A stretch of DNA of 64,000 nt from Aporophyla lueneburgensis (GCA_932294355.1 OW028747.1:10875501-10939500); one strand, 5' to 3'. Positions 24,401-33,139 are shown, numbered from the stretch's first letter. Translations and numbers: made by a program. Notes: generated from the sequence alone by a model not told the origin.

Positions 24401-25533
24401 TGTTTTAAAACAGTAGAACCAGTACCGAAATTAGACAGGTTTTGGAGTAAGTACCTGATTATGATTAATGTACTTTATTTTTAATAGAGACCATTGGTAA
24501 ATAGAAACCAGTGTAAAGTGGCTTTCGTATCTACATACCATAATGACCTAACCTGTAACCTAAATATTATGATGAATATGTTTAAACAATTAATCAAATT
24601 AATATTTTACTTATTCCAGTTTGGATATACGCCACCTTAAGTATATTGGTGATTAGTGCTACGGGTCTACTCGGAGTAGCTATCGTTCCATTGCTAAAGT
24701 CGGCGATATTCAGCCACGTACTACATTTCCTGGTGGCGGTCGCAGTCGGCACATTGTGCGGTGACGCGCTCCTACATCTCCTGCCACATGCCCTTAAATC
24801 ACACGGCCCACCTTCTGCGCCACAAGAAGAAACCGAAGTTGTGTTAAAATGCAGCGTCACCTTCCTCACGATTTTACTCTTCTACACTGTAGAAGCAATT
24901 ATGCAATTGATAAATGGCGGTCACGCTCACTCTCACGATTCGGGAATATCAACAGAAATTAAGTCAGATTCAAGCAAACAAATCGAGCCTATAGAACTCG
25001 GCGCCATGATGCCGGGCTCACCGCCGCCACCCGTCGACCGGCCGATGACGTCGACAGCACTCATGGTGATTGTAGGAGACGGACTACACAATTTAACAGA
25101 TGGGCTGGCAATTGGAGCGGCCTTTAGTGGAGATCCGGTAACTGGTTTCGCAACGGCATTGGCCGTGTTTTGTCACGAGCTCCCTCATGAGCTCGGTGAT
25201 TTCGCTGTGCTGCTACGCTCCGGAATGAGCATCAGACGCGCTCTTTATTACAACCTCCTTTCGTCGGTGCTCAGTTTTATGGGCATGGCAGGTGGAATTT
25301 GGCTTGCGGAAGACCATGAATCTGCGTCCCAGTGGATCTATGCCGCAACAGCAGGGACATTCTTTTATATTGCACTCGCAGATTTAGTGCCTGAAATAAA
25401 TGCAAACAACAATGGGAAGAGTATTAATTTACTACTCGCAATATTAGGAATACTCTCCGGCGGCATTATAATGTTAATGATTGCTCTACATGAAGACTCA
25501 ATTCAATATCTTTTTAGAAATGCAGAACAATAA
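12517..25533 (+). CDS. LIV-1 subfamily ZIP zinc transporter (SLC39), 4 coding exons
   Basis: A metal importer of the ZIP family that moves Zn2+ into the cytosol. Exons: 12,517-12,723, 17,958-18,099, 24,243-24,446 and 24,620-25,533; all introns are GT..AG (GTGGGT, GTGAGT, GTAAGT donors) and the joined frame gives 488 residues. Exon 1 starts at ATG in context ACCATGT and encodes a signal peptide followed by an Ala-rich stretch and YFIDKIFDKYGDKG. Exon 3 carries the extracellular PAL motif CPALVYQ with nearby cysteines. Exon 4 encodes the membrane domain: a His-rich loop (GGHAHSHDSG, about 284-293), helix IV GDGLHNLTDGLAIG (338-351) and helix V HELPHELGD (370-378), the zinc-binding signature of LIV-1 proteins. 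HELPHE, and not EEFPHE, argues against ZIP8/ZIP14. It could be ZIP5/Zip71B-like or ZIP10-like; I cannot decide. The exon 3 acceptor could instead be at 24,248. AATAAA at 25,676 is a likely poly(A) signal. Confidence 0.9.
14532..14609. repeat. Three-way-junction inverted repeats
   Basis: An 8-bp outer stem (GTAGAATT 14,532-14,539 with AATTCTAC 14,602-14,609) encloses two 9-bp hairpins: CTAACTAAT/ATTAGTTAG (14,551-14,574) and GCAATAAGG/CCTTATTGC (14,576-14,601). All pairs are perfect. It resembles a 78-nt branched RNA in outline, but it has no tRNA boxes and its AT-rich stems could be mutational palindromes. It lies in intron 1 of the ZIP gene. Confidence 0.4.
15405..15620 (+). repeat. Interspersed repeat (GTCCACTGCTGGACATAGG family)
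   Basis: Copy of a very common lepidopteran repeat: ATCATCATTTCAGCCG, then CGTCCACTGCTGGACATAGG, a CCCCCAATTTG block, GCCATAATCG(T)CACGCTTG, GGTGGTAAAATGCATAGAG, and CTCTTACGACACCCACGGGA. Other copies are at 22,360-22,560, 23,190-23,415, 32,270-32,410, 58,212-58,345 and 60,048-60,102, all in the same (+) orientation. Open frames inside it are incidental. Confidence 0.7.
16910..17090 (-). repeat. Interspersed repeat (CACATGTCTTCG family), reverse copy
   Basis: Reverse copy with GGAAAACATCGTGAGGAAAC, AAAAATTCGAAGACATGTGAC and ACCAACCCGCACTGGACCCG, ending ATAGACTGATTATGATGATG. It keeps the ordinary, unduplicated ACCAACCCGC segment and so shows that the 3.2-kb copy has been rearranged. Confidence 0.65.
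17708..17832. repeat. CpG-rich CGTAGC / GTCGC tract
   Basis: Around 125 bp dominated by GCGTAGC and CGTCGC variants, in sharp contrast to the AT-rich intron. It includes a perfect hairpin TCGCTACGACG-cgt-CGTCGTAGCGA at 17,720-17,744. It ends about 125 bp before the exon 2 acceptor of the ZIP gene. Its origin is unknown: possibly a decayed minisatellite or part of a MITE. Confidence 0.5.
18640..18830 (-). repeat. RTE-type LINE 3' tail
   Basis: Reverse copy containing GCGGGCGAAGCCGCTGGCAA followed by AAGCTAG and GCTGAAGAGTTTG. Its upstream part (TAATGCGGTTTCATCAATAG, ACAGAGTGATTAATGAGGAAG) is collinear with 54,725-54,893, so both derive from the same subfamily. Confidence 0.6.
18975..19152 (-). 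repeat. tRNA-derived SINE, minus strand
   Basis: On the minus strand the head reads TTGGTCTAGTAGTCGAAAGC, then GAGGTCCCGGGTTCGATTCT, i.e. an A-box-like start and a B-box GGTTCGATTCT, followed by AGGTCGGGAG and GGATTTTTCAGGC. It matches the head family at 21,238 and 49,988. A run of about 17 C lies just outside at 19,197-19,214. Confidence 0.65.
19478..19625 (-). repeat. Interspersed repeat (AAAACCCACCCGTGTTCC family)
   Basis: Reverse copy of a repeat marked by CTCTGGGCGGAGCGGGAG, GTCAGACTTTTACTGACT, AAAACCCACCCGTGTTCCTT and a GCCAGGGTC..GCGACCCTGGCA inverted motif. Other copies are at 32,570-32,735 (+), 49,258-49,435 (-) and 54,438-54,600 (+). The repeat is non-coding. Confidence 0.6.
20190..20516 (+). 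pseudogene. RTE-clade LINE ORF2, C-terminal fragment
   Basis: An open frame of about 104 codons encodes the well-known end of RTE (BovB-like) polyproteins: MCGVTRMDRIKNEYIRGSLK, then RLSWYGHVIRR, GYKSRGRPKKRRMDCV and EVWKEEGRKKK. The motif order WYGHV...GRPKKRWMDCV is characteristic of the region after the reverse transcriptase. No RT, endonuclease or start context is attached, so it is a 5'-truncated insertion, here in intron 2 of the ZIP gene. It is not a host gene. Confidence 0.8.
20585..20690 (+). repeat. Short interspersed repeat, TTTGACAGTTCAACAACA family
   Basis: Partial copy carrying ACACTAACAGTAGGAATAGC, TTTTGACAATTCAACAAAAT and a TTGCGTTATTTA segment, as in the better copy at 56,401-56,580. 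It is interrupted on the right by an RTE-type tail. Confidence 0.5.
20697..20898 (+). repeat. RTE-type LINE 3' tail
   Basis: Forward copy with AACAGCGGCTTCGCTCGCAT, GTACTACCGGGATAAAAAGT, CCAAATTTCATCCAAATCCG and a terminal CATAATATTAAGTAGGAT. It is collinear with 53,784-54,020. Confidence 0.65.
21238..22190 (+). repeat. tRNA-derived SINE interrupted by another element
   Basis: The head at 21,238-21,322 (TTGAGTCTTGTGGTCGGAAG, a degenerate B-box TTTCGATTCGC, GGGCAGTGTTAGCAATGAG) is followed, after the 688-bp insertion at 21,323-22,010, by the SINE body CTATTTGGAATTTCTCAGTA, AGTCTGGATTTGTGCC and the tail GCCTGACCCTTAGGGG..GTGACATTATGTTATG. The uninterrupted SINE at 49,988 reads directly from GTTAGTGGGGTTTT into CCATTAGGAATTTCTTAG, which confirms the join. 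Confidence 0.7.
21323..22010 (+). mobile_element. 688-bp non-autonomous element, TTAGGGTTCCG...CTTGGCCGG (copy 2)
   Basis: Nearly collinear with 6024-6699: same TTAGGGTTCCGTTGCCAAA start, an expanded (TCTG)n array at about 21,374-21,412, the CAGCCACTTTTCTCC block, GGTGGGG-rich middle blocks, and the terminal palindrome GTGCGAGTC-GACTCGCAC followed by TTGGCCGG. It sits inside a SINE, with TTTT on both sides. Similarity to copy 1 is very high apart from the microsatellite and C-run lengths. Confidence 0.75.
22360..22560 (+). repeat. Interspersed repeat (GTCCACTGCTGGAC family)
   Basis: Degenerate copy: AAGTCCACTGTTGGACAAAG, CACGCTTGGCACGCGGGTTG, GGTGGTAAAATGCATAGTG, TCTCTTACGACACCCACGGG and TTCTTTACATCCGGCACC. 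Confidence 0.65.
23190..23415 (+). repeat. Interspersed repeat (GTCCACTGCTGGAC family)
   Basis: Best-preserved copy in the window: CGTTTCAGCCGTAAGACG, TCCACTGCTGGACTTAGGCC, CCACGCTTGGCAGGCGGG, GCGATCGCAGTATGGTGG, AATGCATAGAGAACGCTGC and ACGGGAAGAAATGGGGTGG. Overlapping open frames here (100 and 75 codons) are repeat-derived. Confidence 0.7.
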
Positions 25534-26423
25534 ACAATTTAGTCAAATTGAAACAATGCTCGGTTATGAATACTTATATGACGTATGTGCTGGTAAGGTT
25601 TAACATGCGTTCATTGGATAATTTGTGTCTTTAAGTGTGGTTTACAGAAAGTGGTGACACCGAAGTGTGACATAGAATAAACAGTGATGATCCAGCCTTA
25701 ACAAATGATACTTACAAGAAAATGGTAGTGATTCATGTGAAAACAAATACTTGTAACAGTACATGTTTTGTGATAATATTCGTACTCATGGTTGTTAAAA
25801 TTGTGTGTAGTATTATATTTACTTAGGTTAAGTAATTAATTAAGGTTCTTTATAATTAAGGATCAACTGATGGTTTAGGATGTAGGTGTAGATATCACGT
25901 ATATTAATAAGATAAGCTCTTGTTTTTGTTTAAGTACCTAAACGTTAAATTCATGGAATTAAATAATTGTATTGTATAGATTAAATTACAAATACGACGC
26001 GATACTATTCCACTGAGAGTAGTGGGAAGATTTTTATATTCATTAGGGTCTAATAAATCCGCTGATCACAGACATCAATTTGGAAATAGTTCCTCATTTT
26101 CATGTTCCTTGCCTCAACGTAAACATATAAGACATTAAGTATTCTTATTTAAGAAAATGAATTTCTAGTAAATAATTATATACCTCCTTATTTCGAATTA
26201 TGATAAAAATGTTGGATAGTAAAGTATAGTATTACAGTAACCGTACGTACAGTCATGTACAGGATGACAGAAACTATTTTTTCTTCTTAAAAAAATATGG
26301 GACCTGCCATATTTTTTTAAGAAGAAAAAATAGTGTCTATCTAAGGATTGATTCTAGATGTCCGGTGACTGATACATTGGGTCTGTAATTTAACGGCGAA
26401 TGACGTCAATGAAACTTTATAAA
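25534..26423. other. ZIP 3' UTR and downstream DNA
   Basis: AATAAA at 25,676-25,681 is the first plausible polyadenylation signal after the ZIP stop (another AATAAA overlaps the stop itself at about 25,529). Downstream is AT-rich, ending with a striking perfect palindrome at 26,273-26,334 (28-bp arms, 6-nt loop). Confidence 0.5.
26273..26334. repeat. Perfect 28-bp snap-back palindrome
   Basis: The left arm 26,273-26,300 begins ACTATTTTTTCTTC; the loop GACCTG occupies 26,301-26,306; the right arm 26,307-26,334 is the exact reverse complement. No mismatch is present, which implies a recent origin or correction. It lies 90 bp from the end of a mariner-like element but is not part of its terminal repeat. 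Confidence 0.85.
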
Positions 26424-27335
26424 GGGTTTTTCAACAAGAACTTTGTTTTTTAAAACAAAATAAAACAAAGAATTTAGATGAAGATGATTCAAATTTTTAT
26501 TGTATTACGAAGGGAAAAGATTGGCAATTATGAATTAAAAATTATATCTGGCAAATGTCCACCACGAGCGCGCTGACAGATGTCGATTCTTTCATCAGTT
26601 TTTAATCACATTTTGGCAAAATGGCGGGTCTATTTCGTTAATCACATCACGGATTTTGAGTTTTAAGGCAGCAATCGAATCGATTGGCTCCGTATAGCCT
26701 CTATCCTTAACATAGCCCCACAAGAAATAATTCAGTGGTGTTAAATCACATGATCTGGCAGGCCACTTAACCGCTGAATTTCGTGAAATAATGCGATCGA
26801 GAAATTTGGTTTGCAATAAATTGATCGTTCCTTTGGCTGTGTGACATGTGGCACCGTCCTGTTAAAACCACATGTCAGTGATATCCACATCATCATTAAT
26901 AGGCCAAAATTTTGGTTTTGGATAACCCCAATTGTTGAGAACGACGAGGAATAGACTTTGGATCTTCTTCAATACCTACTGTTGCTCACGGCTGCGATGT
27001 TATCAGTTGAACGACCTGGGTCGAACACGCTTTGGTGTTGGCACATTTTGTACCGAGCCTGTCAACTCAAATTTAGCGGCCAAATTCTTAATAGCGGTCT
27101 CAGAAAGACGATTATGTTGTCCAAAAATATCACGAATTTTACGAAATGTAACTTTAACAGAACCACCATTTTCAAAGTGGATTTTAATTCTTTTAATGCG
27201 ATTTTCGAGCGAAATTGAATTCATTGTAATAATTGCTAAAGTATCTACTACGAATACGTCAAAATACTAAATTACATAACTGTCATGCTGTTGGTTTTGC
27301 CCCAATTAAAAAACAAAGTTCTTGTTGAAAAACCC
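26424..27335 (-). mobile_element. Tc1/mariner-like element with internal deletion
   Basis: Terminal inverted repeats are perfect over 30 bp: the left end starts GGGTTTTTCAACAAGAACTT and the right end is its mirror (AAGTTCTTGTTGAAAAACCC at 27,316-27,335). The minus strand encodes pieces of a DUF4817/mariner-type transposase. Flanks are ATAAA on the left and ATAAG on the right, or TA if two outer bases are counted in the element, so the target duplication is ambiguous. At 912 bp it is too short for an intact transposase plus ends. Confidence 0.85.
26592..27224 (-). pseudogene. Mariner-type (DUF4817) transposase remnant
   Basis: Reading on the minus strand from 27,224: MNSISLENRIKRIKIHFENG, then a helix-turn-helix region (RKIRDIFGQHNRLSETAIK, KFELTGSVQNVPTPKR). 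A frameshift follows near 27,000, after which RRSQQLGLS continues the second DNA-binding motif. An internal deletion then removes the first catalytic aspartate region. The frame resumes with DITDMWF, a stop codon, QDGATCHTA (second catalytic Asp) and KWPARSCDLTPLNYFLWGYV (third catalytic Asp context) down to about 26,595. The protein therefore carries a stop, a frameshift and a deletion and cannot be active. Confidence 0.85.
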
Positions 27336-27717
27336 ATAAGAAAGTATGTTGGTGTATTTTCCTAGAGAGCGTTGAAGGTTGTTTTTACAGACAAATCCTG
27401 TTGCCATTACTTTATGACAGCTGTCACTGCGGCCGTACTGTGCCACCATGGTACAAAACCGTAGCTTCGGGGTGTCAAACCCAGAATTGTATGCTTAGCT
27501 ACCTAACTGTACCCAGCTCTAGTCTAAAATATTACAGTCCTGAATAATACAGTGCATGATCACATTGATCACAGTATATTACTGCCGATGTATTCTGTAC
27601 AATCATACCGTCAAAACATGAGTGTGAAGTAAGCTTGAAGTGAACTGTCTATAGTGGCATTGACAGCGTGGCAATCCCTAACGTCAGCGGGCAACTGTGT
27701 AGCACACTAACCTTAGC

Positions 27718-27850
27718 CATAATTTCATTTTGACAGTACAACAACAGAGTGAGCAGACAAACTACTCGAACATATGAAGCAATGTATTAACAATACCCTT
27801 CAACATGATTCAGATTGTGGTAAAAAGTGTGTTACGCAATGAGAGTGCTG
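27718..27850 (+). repeat. Short interspersed repeat, TTTGACAGTTCAACAACA family
   Basis: Copy with ATTTTGACAGTACAACAACA, GAGCAGACAAACTACTCGAA, CATATGAAGCAATGTATTAA and GTGTGTTACGCAATGAGAG. Confidence 0.5.
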
Positions 27851-28256
27851 GTAGAATGACAGGTCGCTTCAAGCTTACTCAAAAATTTCACTATGATTAG
27901 ACGAGTTTTCATAGTGACATTTTTACATAAAAGATCAGCGCAACTCTACCAGCGAAATAAGCTGAGCGAATATTGTCGTCGAAGAAATATATGTAATGTT
28001 GTCATGTCTAGTAGGTTACCTGTTAAACTGTTCATAAGTATTATGATAGTATTTATTAAACTATAAATAAAAATAATTTTAAAGTTCATCACAATGTTGT
28101 AATTAACTTTATGTTCTTTTCTTGTAAATAGATGATTTTTTTTAATAAGCTGTCATAATAATAATAACTCGGTGTTTTCCTTTTTTTCCAAAACATTGTT
28201 TTATTTCAAGCTGGTTTAAAGAAAAGGGTGGCTGAACATACAGGATAATAAAGCCA

Positions 28257-29054
28257 TTGACACGGTGCCGATTCTGTTGTCACAAAATTCTCTAAACTAA
28301 ACTAAAAATCACTAAAATTTGGTTTAATCCTGTCAAACGACGATTTCCTATTCTGAAATAGACTAAAGTGACACAACTTAACTATATTTTAGTTTGACAG
28401 CACTAAGATTGCACTGAGTTATTAGTTTAGTGAAAATGTCAATTTTGCTATTCTGAGTTTGCCGGTTTTCACCAAAAATTTTGACTATAATAATTTATTT
28501 TAACTAAATCTGACTATTTTTAATCGTGATTAAAAAGGTGTGGAATAAAACTAGTGGTCATGAACTAAAATTCTCAACAACGCCTCGCCTTCACGTGCAA
28601 AAACAGTTCTGTATTTTTTATTTTCTTTTTGCTTATATCTTGAAAATGGCGTGTCCTATCGCAAAAATAATGAAATTTTCGGCCCCCTTAGTACACCCCG
28701 GCACATTTAAATCTCAACACGTGGGTAATATTTTTTTTATATTTTTCAAACAAAAGTGAAAAATTCCATATAAAACACGTTGAGGCTGCCCCCCAGCACG
28801 CGCCTTCGTCTCTCAAAAAATTCATTCTACGCAATGCACACACAAGTACAACGTTGCGAAACCAAAAGAAAAAAAAATACCACGCTGAATCGCGATTGTC
28901 AAATTCGATTTTAGTTGTGTCAAAATAATTTTTAAATTTTGAGATTTTTCCTTGCAGAATAGCGTTACAATTCTCATAGCCAAAAGTAAGGAATTTTAGA
29001 GATAGTTTAGTTAGTTTAGTTCGTGTACAACAGAATCGGCACCAGTGTCTGTCA
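28257..29054. mobile_element. About 800-bp MITE-like element with terminal inverted repeats
   Basis: The left end reads GACACGGTGCCGATTCTGTT and the right end is its mirror, AACAGAATCGGCACC-AGTGTC; both ends then continue with matching TCTAAACTAAACTAA / TTAGTTAGTTTAG tracts. The interior is AT-rich. It contains a short frame beginning MACPIAKIMKFSAPLVHPG with a GT-like donor after it, which I do not recognise and which may be chance. No target duplication is clear. Confidence 0.6.
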
Positions 29055-29224
29055 TCATGGATCAGAAAGGATTAAAAATACCCCTGCACGATTCTCCGGT
29101 ATTTAAAAAAAAATTGGTGTTCCACACATTTTCACCGCATAGAGATTGCAGTTTTTTATGGTACAGCTGATTATTTTTTTTCTAACCGGCGCAAAATGTC
29201 TAGGAGACCCCCTAGAATCATGTG

Positions 29225-29335
29225 CTGAATCTATGGTTAGAGTTTGTGCCTCGATGTCCCTGTCACCCTGTATGTAGGTATGTGCACCTCTGCCTAACCC
29301 TTCGGGGAAACAGTCGTGATGTTATGTTATGATTA
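29225..29335 (+). repeat. SINE 3' tail fragment
   Basis: Contains AGAGTTTGTGCCTCGATGTCC-like sequence and CTCTGCCTAACCCTTCGGGG followed by GTGATGTTATGTTATG, the same 3' end as the interrupted SINE at 22,090-22,190. No tRNA head is attached. Confidence 0.5.
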
Positions 29336-29647
29336 TGATTAAAGTTAAAACTGCAATAACACAGCACCTCCAAAATTTACATTTCTATAAATGCCATCGC
29401 GGAAACTGGCAGTGGACCATTTTTCAATCTTATTATAACTAATGCCTTAAGAGAGAAAAGTGATAAACCGCACATTGGGTTTAATTTTTTTTTTGTGTTT
29501 TCCTTTAATGTTTTATAGGACCCTCCACATAATTATTTATGCTCATGGTGAATTCAGTTCAGTTGTCAAATTCATCGAAATCAGTATCTCAAAAAGTATG
29601 TCCGTTTCCACGATAACGAAATAAACGCCATTGTATTTTAGGCATAT

Positions 29648-30125
29648 TGCCGCCCGCGCGGCCAACTAAAATCGACTGTAAAGAAAATATTGAACCTATT
29701 TTCTAGTATTTTTCTTGTTTATTTGCTGCAACAAATTAGCAACTAAATGTCCATACACATTAGCCACTATTAATTAGATTTTATGGTGAGATACGTACCT
29801 ACACTTAACCTGAAAACTAAATATAGCATAACTTTTTTTGTATTTAAGTTTGCTTGATTTTTATTTTTGTAACAAATACAAGAAATTTAGACCTTTCTTT
29901 TGATGTATCATTCGCCTATCTCCATTATTTAGTTTCTGTGTAATCACGGGCGATCACTACGGCAAGTGGCGGTTCTAGCGGCCAACTGTTTTTGGTCGTA
30001 GCGTCTTAGTTTTTTTTTTTTGTAACAAATTCAGGAAAAGAGGTGTGTTTTGTAACAAATTACAACTAATTCCTGGCAAAATTTCATCAAATTTTAAGAG
30101 TTGGCCGCGCGGTGGAAACGGCCAT
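29648..30125. mobile_element. About 480-bp MITE-like element, GCGCGGCCAACT ends
   Basis: CGCGCGGCCAACT at 29,655-29,667 is mirrored by AGTTGGCCGCGCG at 30,099-30,111, with outer GCCGCC / GGAAACGGCC parts also roughly inverted. An internal AGCGGCCAACTG lies near 29,979. There is no coding capacity; the class is unknown. Confidence 0.5.
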
Positions 30126-30840
30126 CAAAAAGTAACACAAAATGTATGTAGGTAAGTAGGTAGGTACCTACTGATTAACTCCACTTCCAGAGGTCACACA
30201 CAACATAGGTATATAACACCACACTTGTAATCCTCGAAATGGTAGGCAGGGAGGGAGATATTAATGACCGACTCCTACTACTACACAACTACATTACATC
30301 GATAGGTCAATGAAGGCGCCATTAAACGGGAATAAATGCAGGTTCTGTATTTTTACCCGTTTAGGTACTTACAAATCCCCATTAGAAAATCCTAATGGTA
30401 AATGAGGGACCTGTAGACTGAGAGAGCCCAGTCACCTATGCTCAGCCGTAGCACTTGCGACCAGGGCCAATGAGGCCGACCAAAGGTCACGTCATGCTAA
30501 AATCAGAGGAAGCGAGTCCCGCGCACTTTTCTTATTCAACCAGAGTATAAATATGGACAGAATAAAAACTAGTTCATTAAACACTAAGAGTGACCACCTT
30601 AGGTCACTCTTAGTGTTTGTAATATTGAAAAGGTAGGCGTTGACTGGTAGAATAAGGCACGAGAAAAAGCGTTCATAGATACATGTTATGTCCCCCATCC
30701 ATCCGACTTTCTTCTTTGGTCAAAATCTGTTTCCCAGACGGTGGCTGCGAAAATTTTGAACTCGAAATGTCCCTGAACACTATGTAAAATTAATTATGGA
30801 CATGTAATGTACAAATCTATGTCAGAAGTCCAACCGGCCT
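30126..30840. other. Intergenic DNA with a perfect 16-bp hairpin
   Basis: No gene is seen. A perfect snap-back lies at 30,580-30,617: AACACTAAGAGTGACC, loop ACCTTA, then the exact complement. Confidence 0.45.
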
Positions 30841-30879
30841 GTCGGTGAACTCCTACTTTGTTACCGAAGCGGTAACAAA

Positions 30880-31055
30880 GTTCACCAAGGAAGCGCACTA
30901 AGCGCAGTCCTGTACTGTTTAGTTTCACTATGAACTACCTAACGGAGAAAATCCAGAAACCATGGAACCTTTTATACGTGGATGGTGTTGCTCTCACCTC
31001 AGACAGTAAAGACAGAATACAACAAAATTTGGAGAAATTGAAGAAATCTTAAGAG
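30880..31055 (+). pseudogene. RTE-clade reverse-transcriptase fragment
   Basis: The translation gives HQGSALSAVLY, the RT motif that follows G.PQG in other clades and is GVHQGSALSP in RTE elements. A frameshift follows, then MNYLTEKIQKPWNLLYVDGV and LTSDSKDRIQQNLEKLKKS. The catalytic box YADD appears as YVDG, so two of four residues are changed. About 55 codons remain. A hairpin (30,844-30,887) overlaps the left edge of this fragment. Confidence 0.65.
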
Positions 31056-31354
31056 AGAGAATCCGTTTAGATTACAGGTAAGCAGATCCAAGACACGATC
31101 CGGATAAGCACGAGAATGGCAGAGACGCCTTTTAGAGTAGACAAAAATGACGTTTACAGTTTTTTGTTTCTACTTTTCTACTGTCTTTAGCTTGGCGATT
31201 ACAAAATCAAATATGAAGAGAAATTTCTTCTCTGCCCTAGACCGTCTACAAAATGGTTTATAATGTCAAGCATGACGTAAAACTTTTCTCCGATTTCGAC
31301 AGTTTGGTATAAAACATTTCTTCTGAAATAGTCTACGTAAAAAGGGACCTAGAC

Positions 31355-32082
31355 TAGGAATGCCCGATCTTTCAGAAAATCTGTTCATGACCATACGATC
31401 TACCGATTTTTTTAATCGATTCAACAGGATACGATGTTACCCATATCGAATCGTATGCGCCTATAATTTCATATGAAAAATCGTATCAACTAAAACCTAA
31501 TTAATGTTTCAAAATTAATCATTTGGGCAGATGCACTGGATCTATTCTATTGCGACTACCTATCGGTCAAAGTATTTCCAGCTAGAGAAAACAGACGTTC
31601 GGAAGAAAATGTTAACATACCTGATAAGGTGTTGTTCGTACGGTACGTTGTTTAGGTTTTAGTTGATACGACTTACTGGCTGAATCGCCTATTACGGCTA
31701 TCCGTCACTACAGCGTCCGTGGAACACTTTGTAGTTGATCTACTAAAAAGATTAAGTTAAAATAAATAATTTTGCAGACATATTAAAATAAATAATTTGT
31801 GTGGTTTTTATGAAGTTTCTTGCCGGCTCTACTTCACAGAACAAATTGGAGCCGTGCACCTAGCTTCTGACGTTTCATAAGTGCCCATGTAGATTTAGGT
31901 GAAATAAATATATCTCTTCTGATTTTCATTGTTTCAATACTGTTATAAAATTACGATACGATCTTCCGAGATCGAGTAAGATCGATTCAATACAATACCA
32001 TTAAGATCGTGGATCGATTCACGAAGTTACGATCCGTTACGATCCAGAAGATCGATTCAAAGCAAAAACTCGAGGATCCCTA
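31355..32082. mobile_element. 728-bp hAT-type MITE with 8-bp target duplication
   Basis: Ends TAGGAATGCCCGATC (left) and GATCCCTA (right, mirror TAGGGATCCTCGAG) are imperfect terminal repeats. They are flanked on both sides by exactly ACCTAGAC (31,347-31,354 and 32,083-32,090), an 8-bp duplication as hAT transposases make. The interior is rich in GATCGATTC and CGATACGAT half-palindromes, probably subterminal transposase-binding repeats. No transposase is encoded. Confidence 0.7.
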
Positions 32083-32269
32083 ACCTAGACGAGGATTTGT
32101 TAGTTGTTTTTTTGGTCAAGGCGAGTAATTTTAGGCGGTGCTATGTTGCTTTTATTATATGATAGCCTAAAATTAACAAGTTGCGTTTAAATCACCGACA
32201 TTATTTAAGTTTTTATATAGAAAAATTTAGCGAATATCTGAAAGAAACACTATTACCTAAAGGGACTTC

Positions 32270-32410
32270 ATCATCATTATCATCATTTCAGCCGAAAAAC
32301 GTCCACTGCTGGACATAGGCGTCCTTCATAGTGGGATGTTTGCCATAATCGCCACGATTGGCAAGTGGGTTGACTATTCTTTACATCCAGCACCACATCG
32401 AAGCCCGATC
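32270..32410 (+). repeat. Interspersed repeat (GTCCACTGCTGGAC family), internally deleted
   Basis: ATCATCATTTCAGCCGAAAA, CGTCCACTGCTGGACATAGG and GCCATAATCGCCACGATTGG are present, then the sequence jumps to TATTCTTTACATCCAGCACC, skipping the central part found in other copies. A perfect 18-bp hairpin lies just downstream at 32,511-32,549. Confidence 0.6.
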
Positions 32411-32569
32411 TCCCGGAAAATAAATTTCTGCAGAAATATAAACAAGGATTCAGTTTTAAATGGAGATTGTATCCAAAATATTACAATCAAATTATATATC
32501 TTAGTTACACATTTATGTAAAATGTAATCAAATTACATTTTACATAAATCAATGGATAACTTTTTTTGT

Positions 32570-32735
32570 GTTGGTGAGAAATCATCAAATGACGTCTCGC
32601 GCTCTGGGTGGAGCGGAAGGGCGTGTCAGACCTTTACAGACTAAAACCCACCCGTGTTCCCTCATTTGCCTATGCCAGGGCCACGGTAAGTTTTTCGAAA
32701 AAATCTGCGACCCTGGTAAGCACCGGTCCTAGTAC
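32570..32735 (+). repeat. Interspersed repeat (AAAACCCACCCGTGTTCC family)
   Basis: Forward copy: CGCGCTCTGGGTGGAGCGGA, GGCGTGTCAGACCTTTACAG, AAAACCCACCCGTGTTCCCT and TGCCAGGGCCACGG. It is followed at 32,746-32,803 by a 25-bp snap-back hairpin with two mismatches. Confidence 0.6.
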
Positions 32736-32819
32736 ATACGACTATAGGTCAAGTTGTCAGCATTAATGAAGGGGTTCGTTCACTAATGCTGACAACTCGA
32801 CCTGAGCCTGGTCTTTACC

Positions 32820-33110
32820 GAGCGGCGAGGTACCCTTTATTTGCCGCCCGCCAGCCCGCGCCTACGGTGGCTGGGAGTCCGCAATGGACTCCCGACGCAT
32901 GGGGCGTCTCCTCCTGCGGTGGCTAGGGGCGTGATGGCGCACAGACTGCCTCTCTCACACGCGCTGTGACGGCTTCCCATGCCCTCTCGTTCCGTACCAT
33001 GGCCTACACCAAGGCCAGACGTGAGGGGTCGCAGCCGCCGACCGCCACCACGAGGACACGGCAGTGCTCCGCCCACATACATAGGGCACATAAAGGGATA
33101 CCTATTAATG
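32820..33110 (-). repeat. GC-rich LINE 3' UTR fragment (probable)
   Basis: A 290-bp GC-rich block including GAGTCCGCAATGGACTCCC (itself palindromic), CCTCCTGCGGTGGCTAGGGG and ATGGCCTACACCAAGGCCAG. I recognise this type of sequence as the 3' UTR of lepidopteran non-LTR retrotransposons. It ends on the minus strand with CAAATAAAGGGTACCTCG, a plausible polyadenylation-like end. Open frames on both strands here have repeat-like composition. Confidence 0.4.
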
Positions 33111-33139
33111 ATAGGTATGGCACTAGATATTACGCAATA

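Noticed and set aside
28526..28759. 77-codon frame within the 28.3-29.0 kb MITE
   Set aside because: It is AT-rich and Phe/Lys-heavy. The MACPIAKIMKF segment looked protein-like but matches nothing I know; mentioned only within the element.
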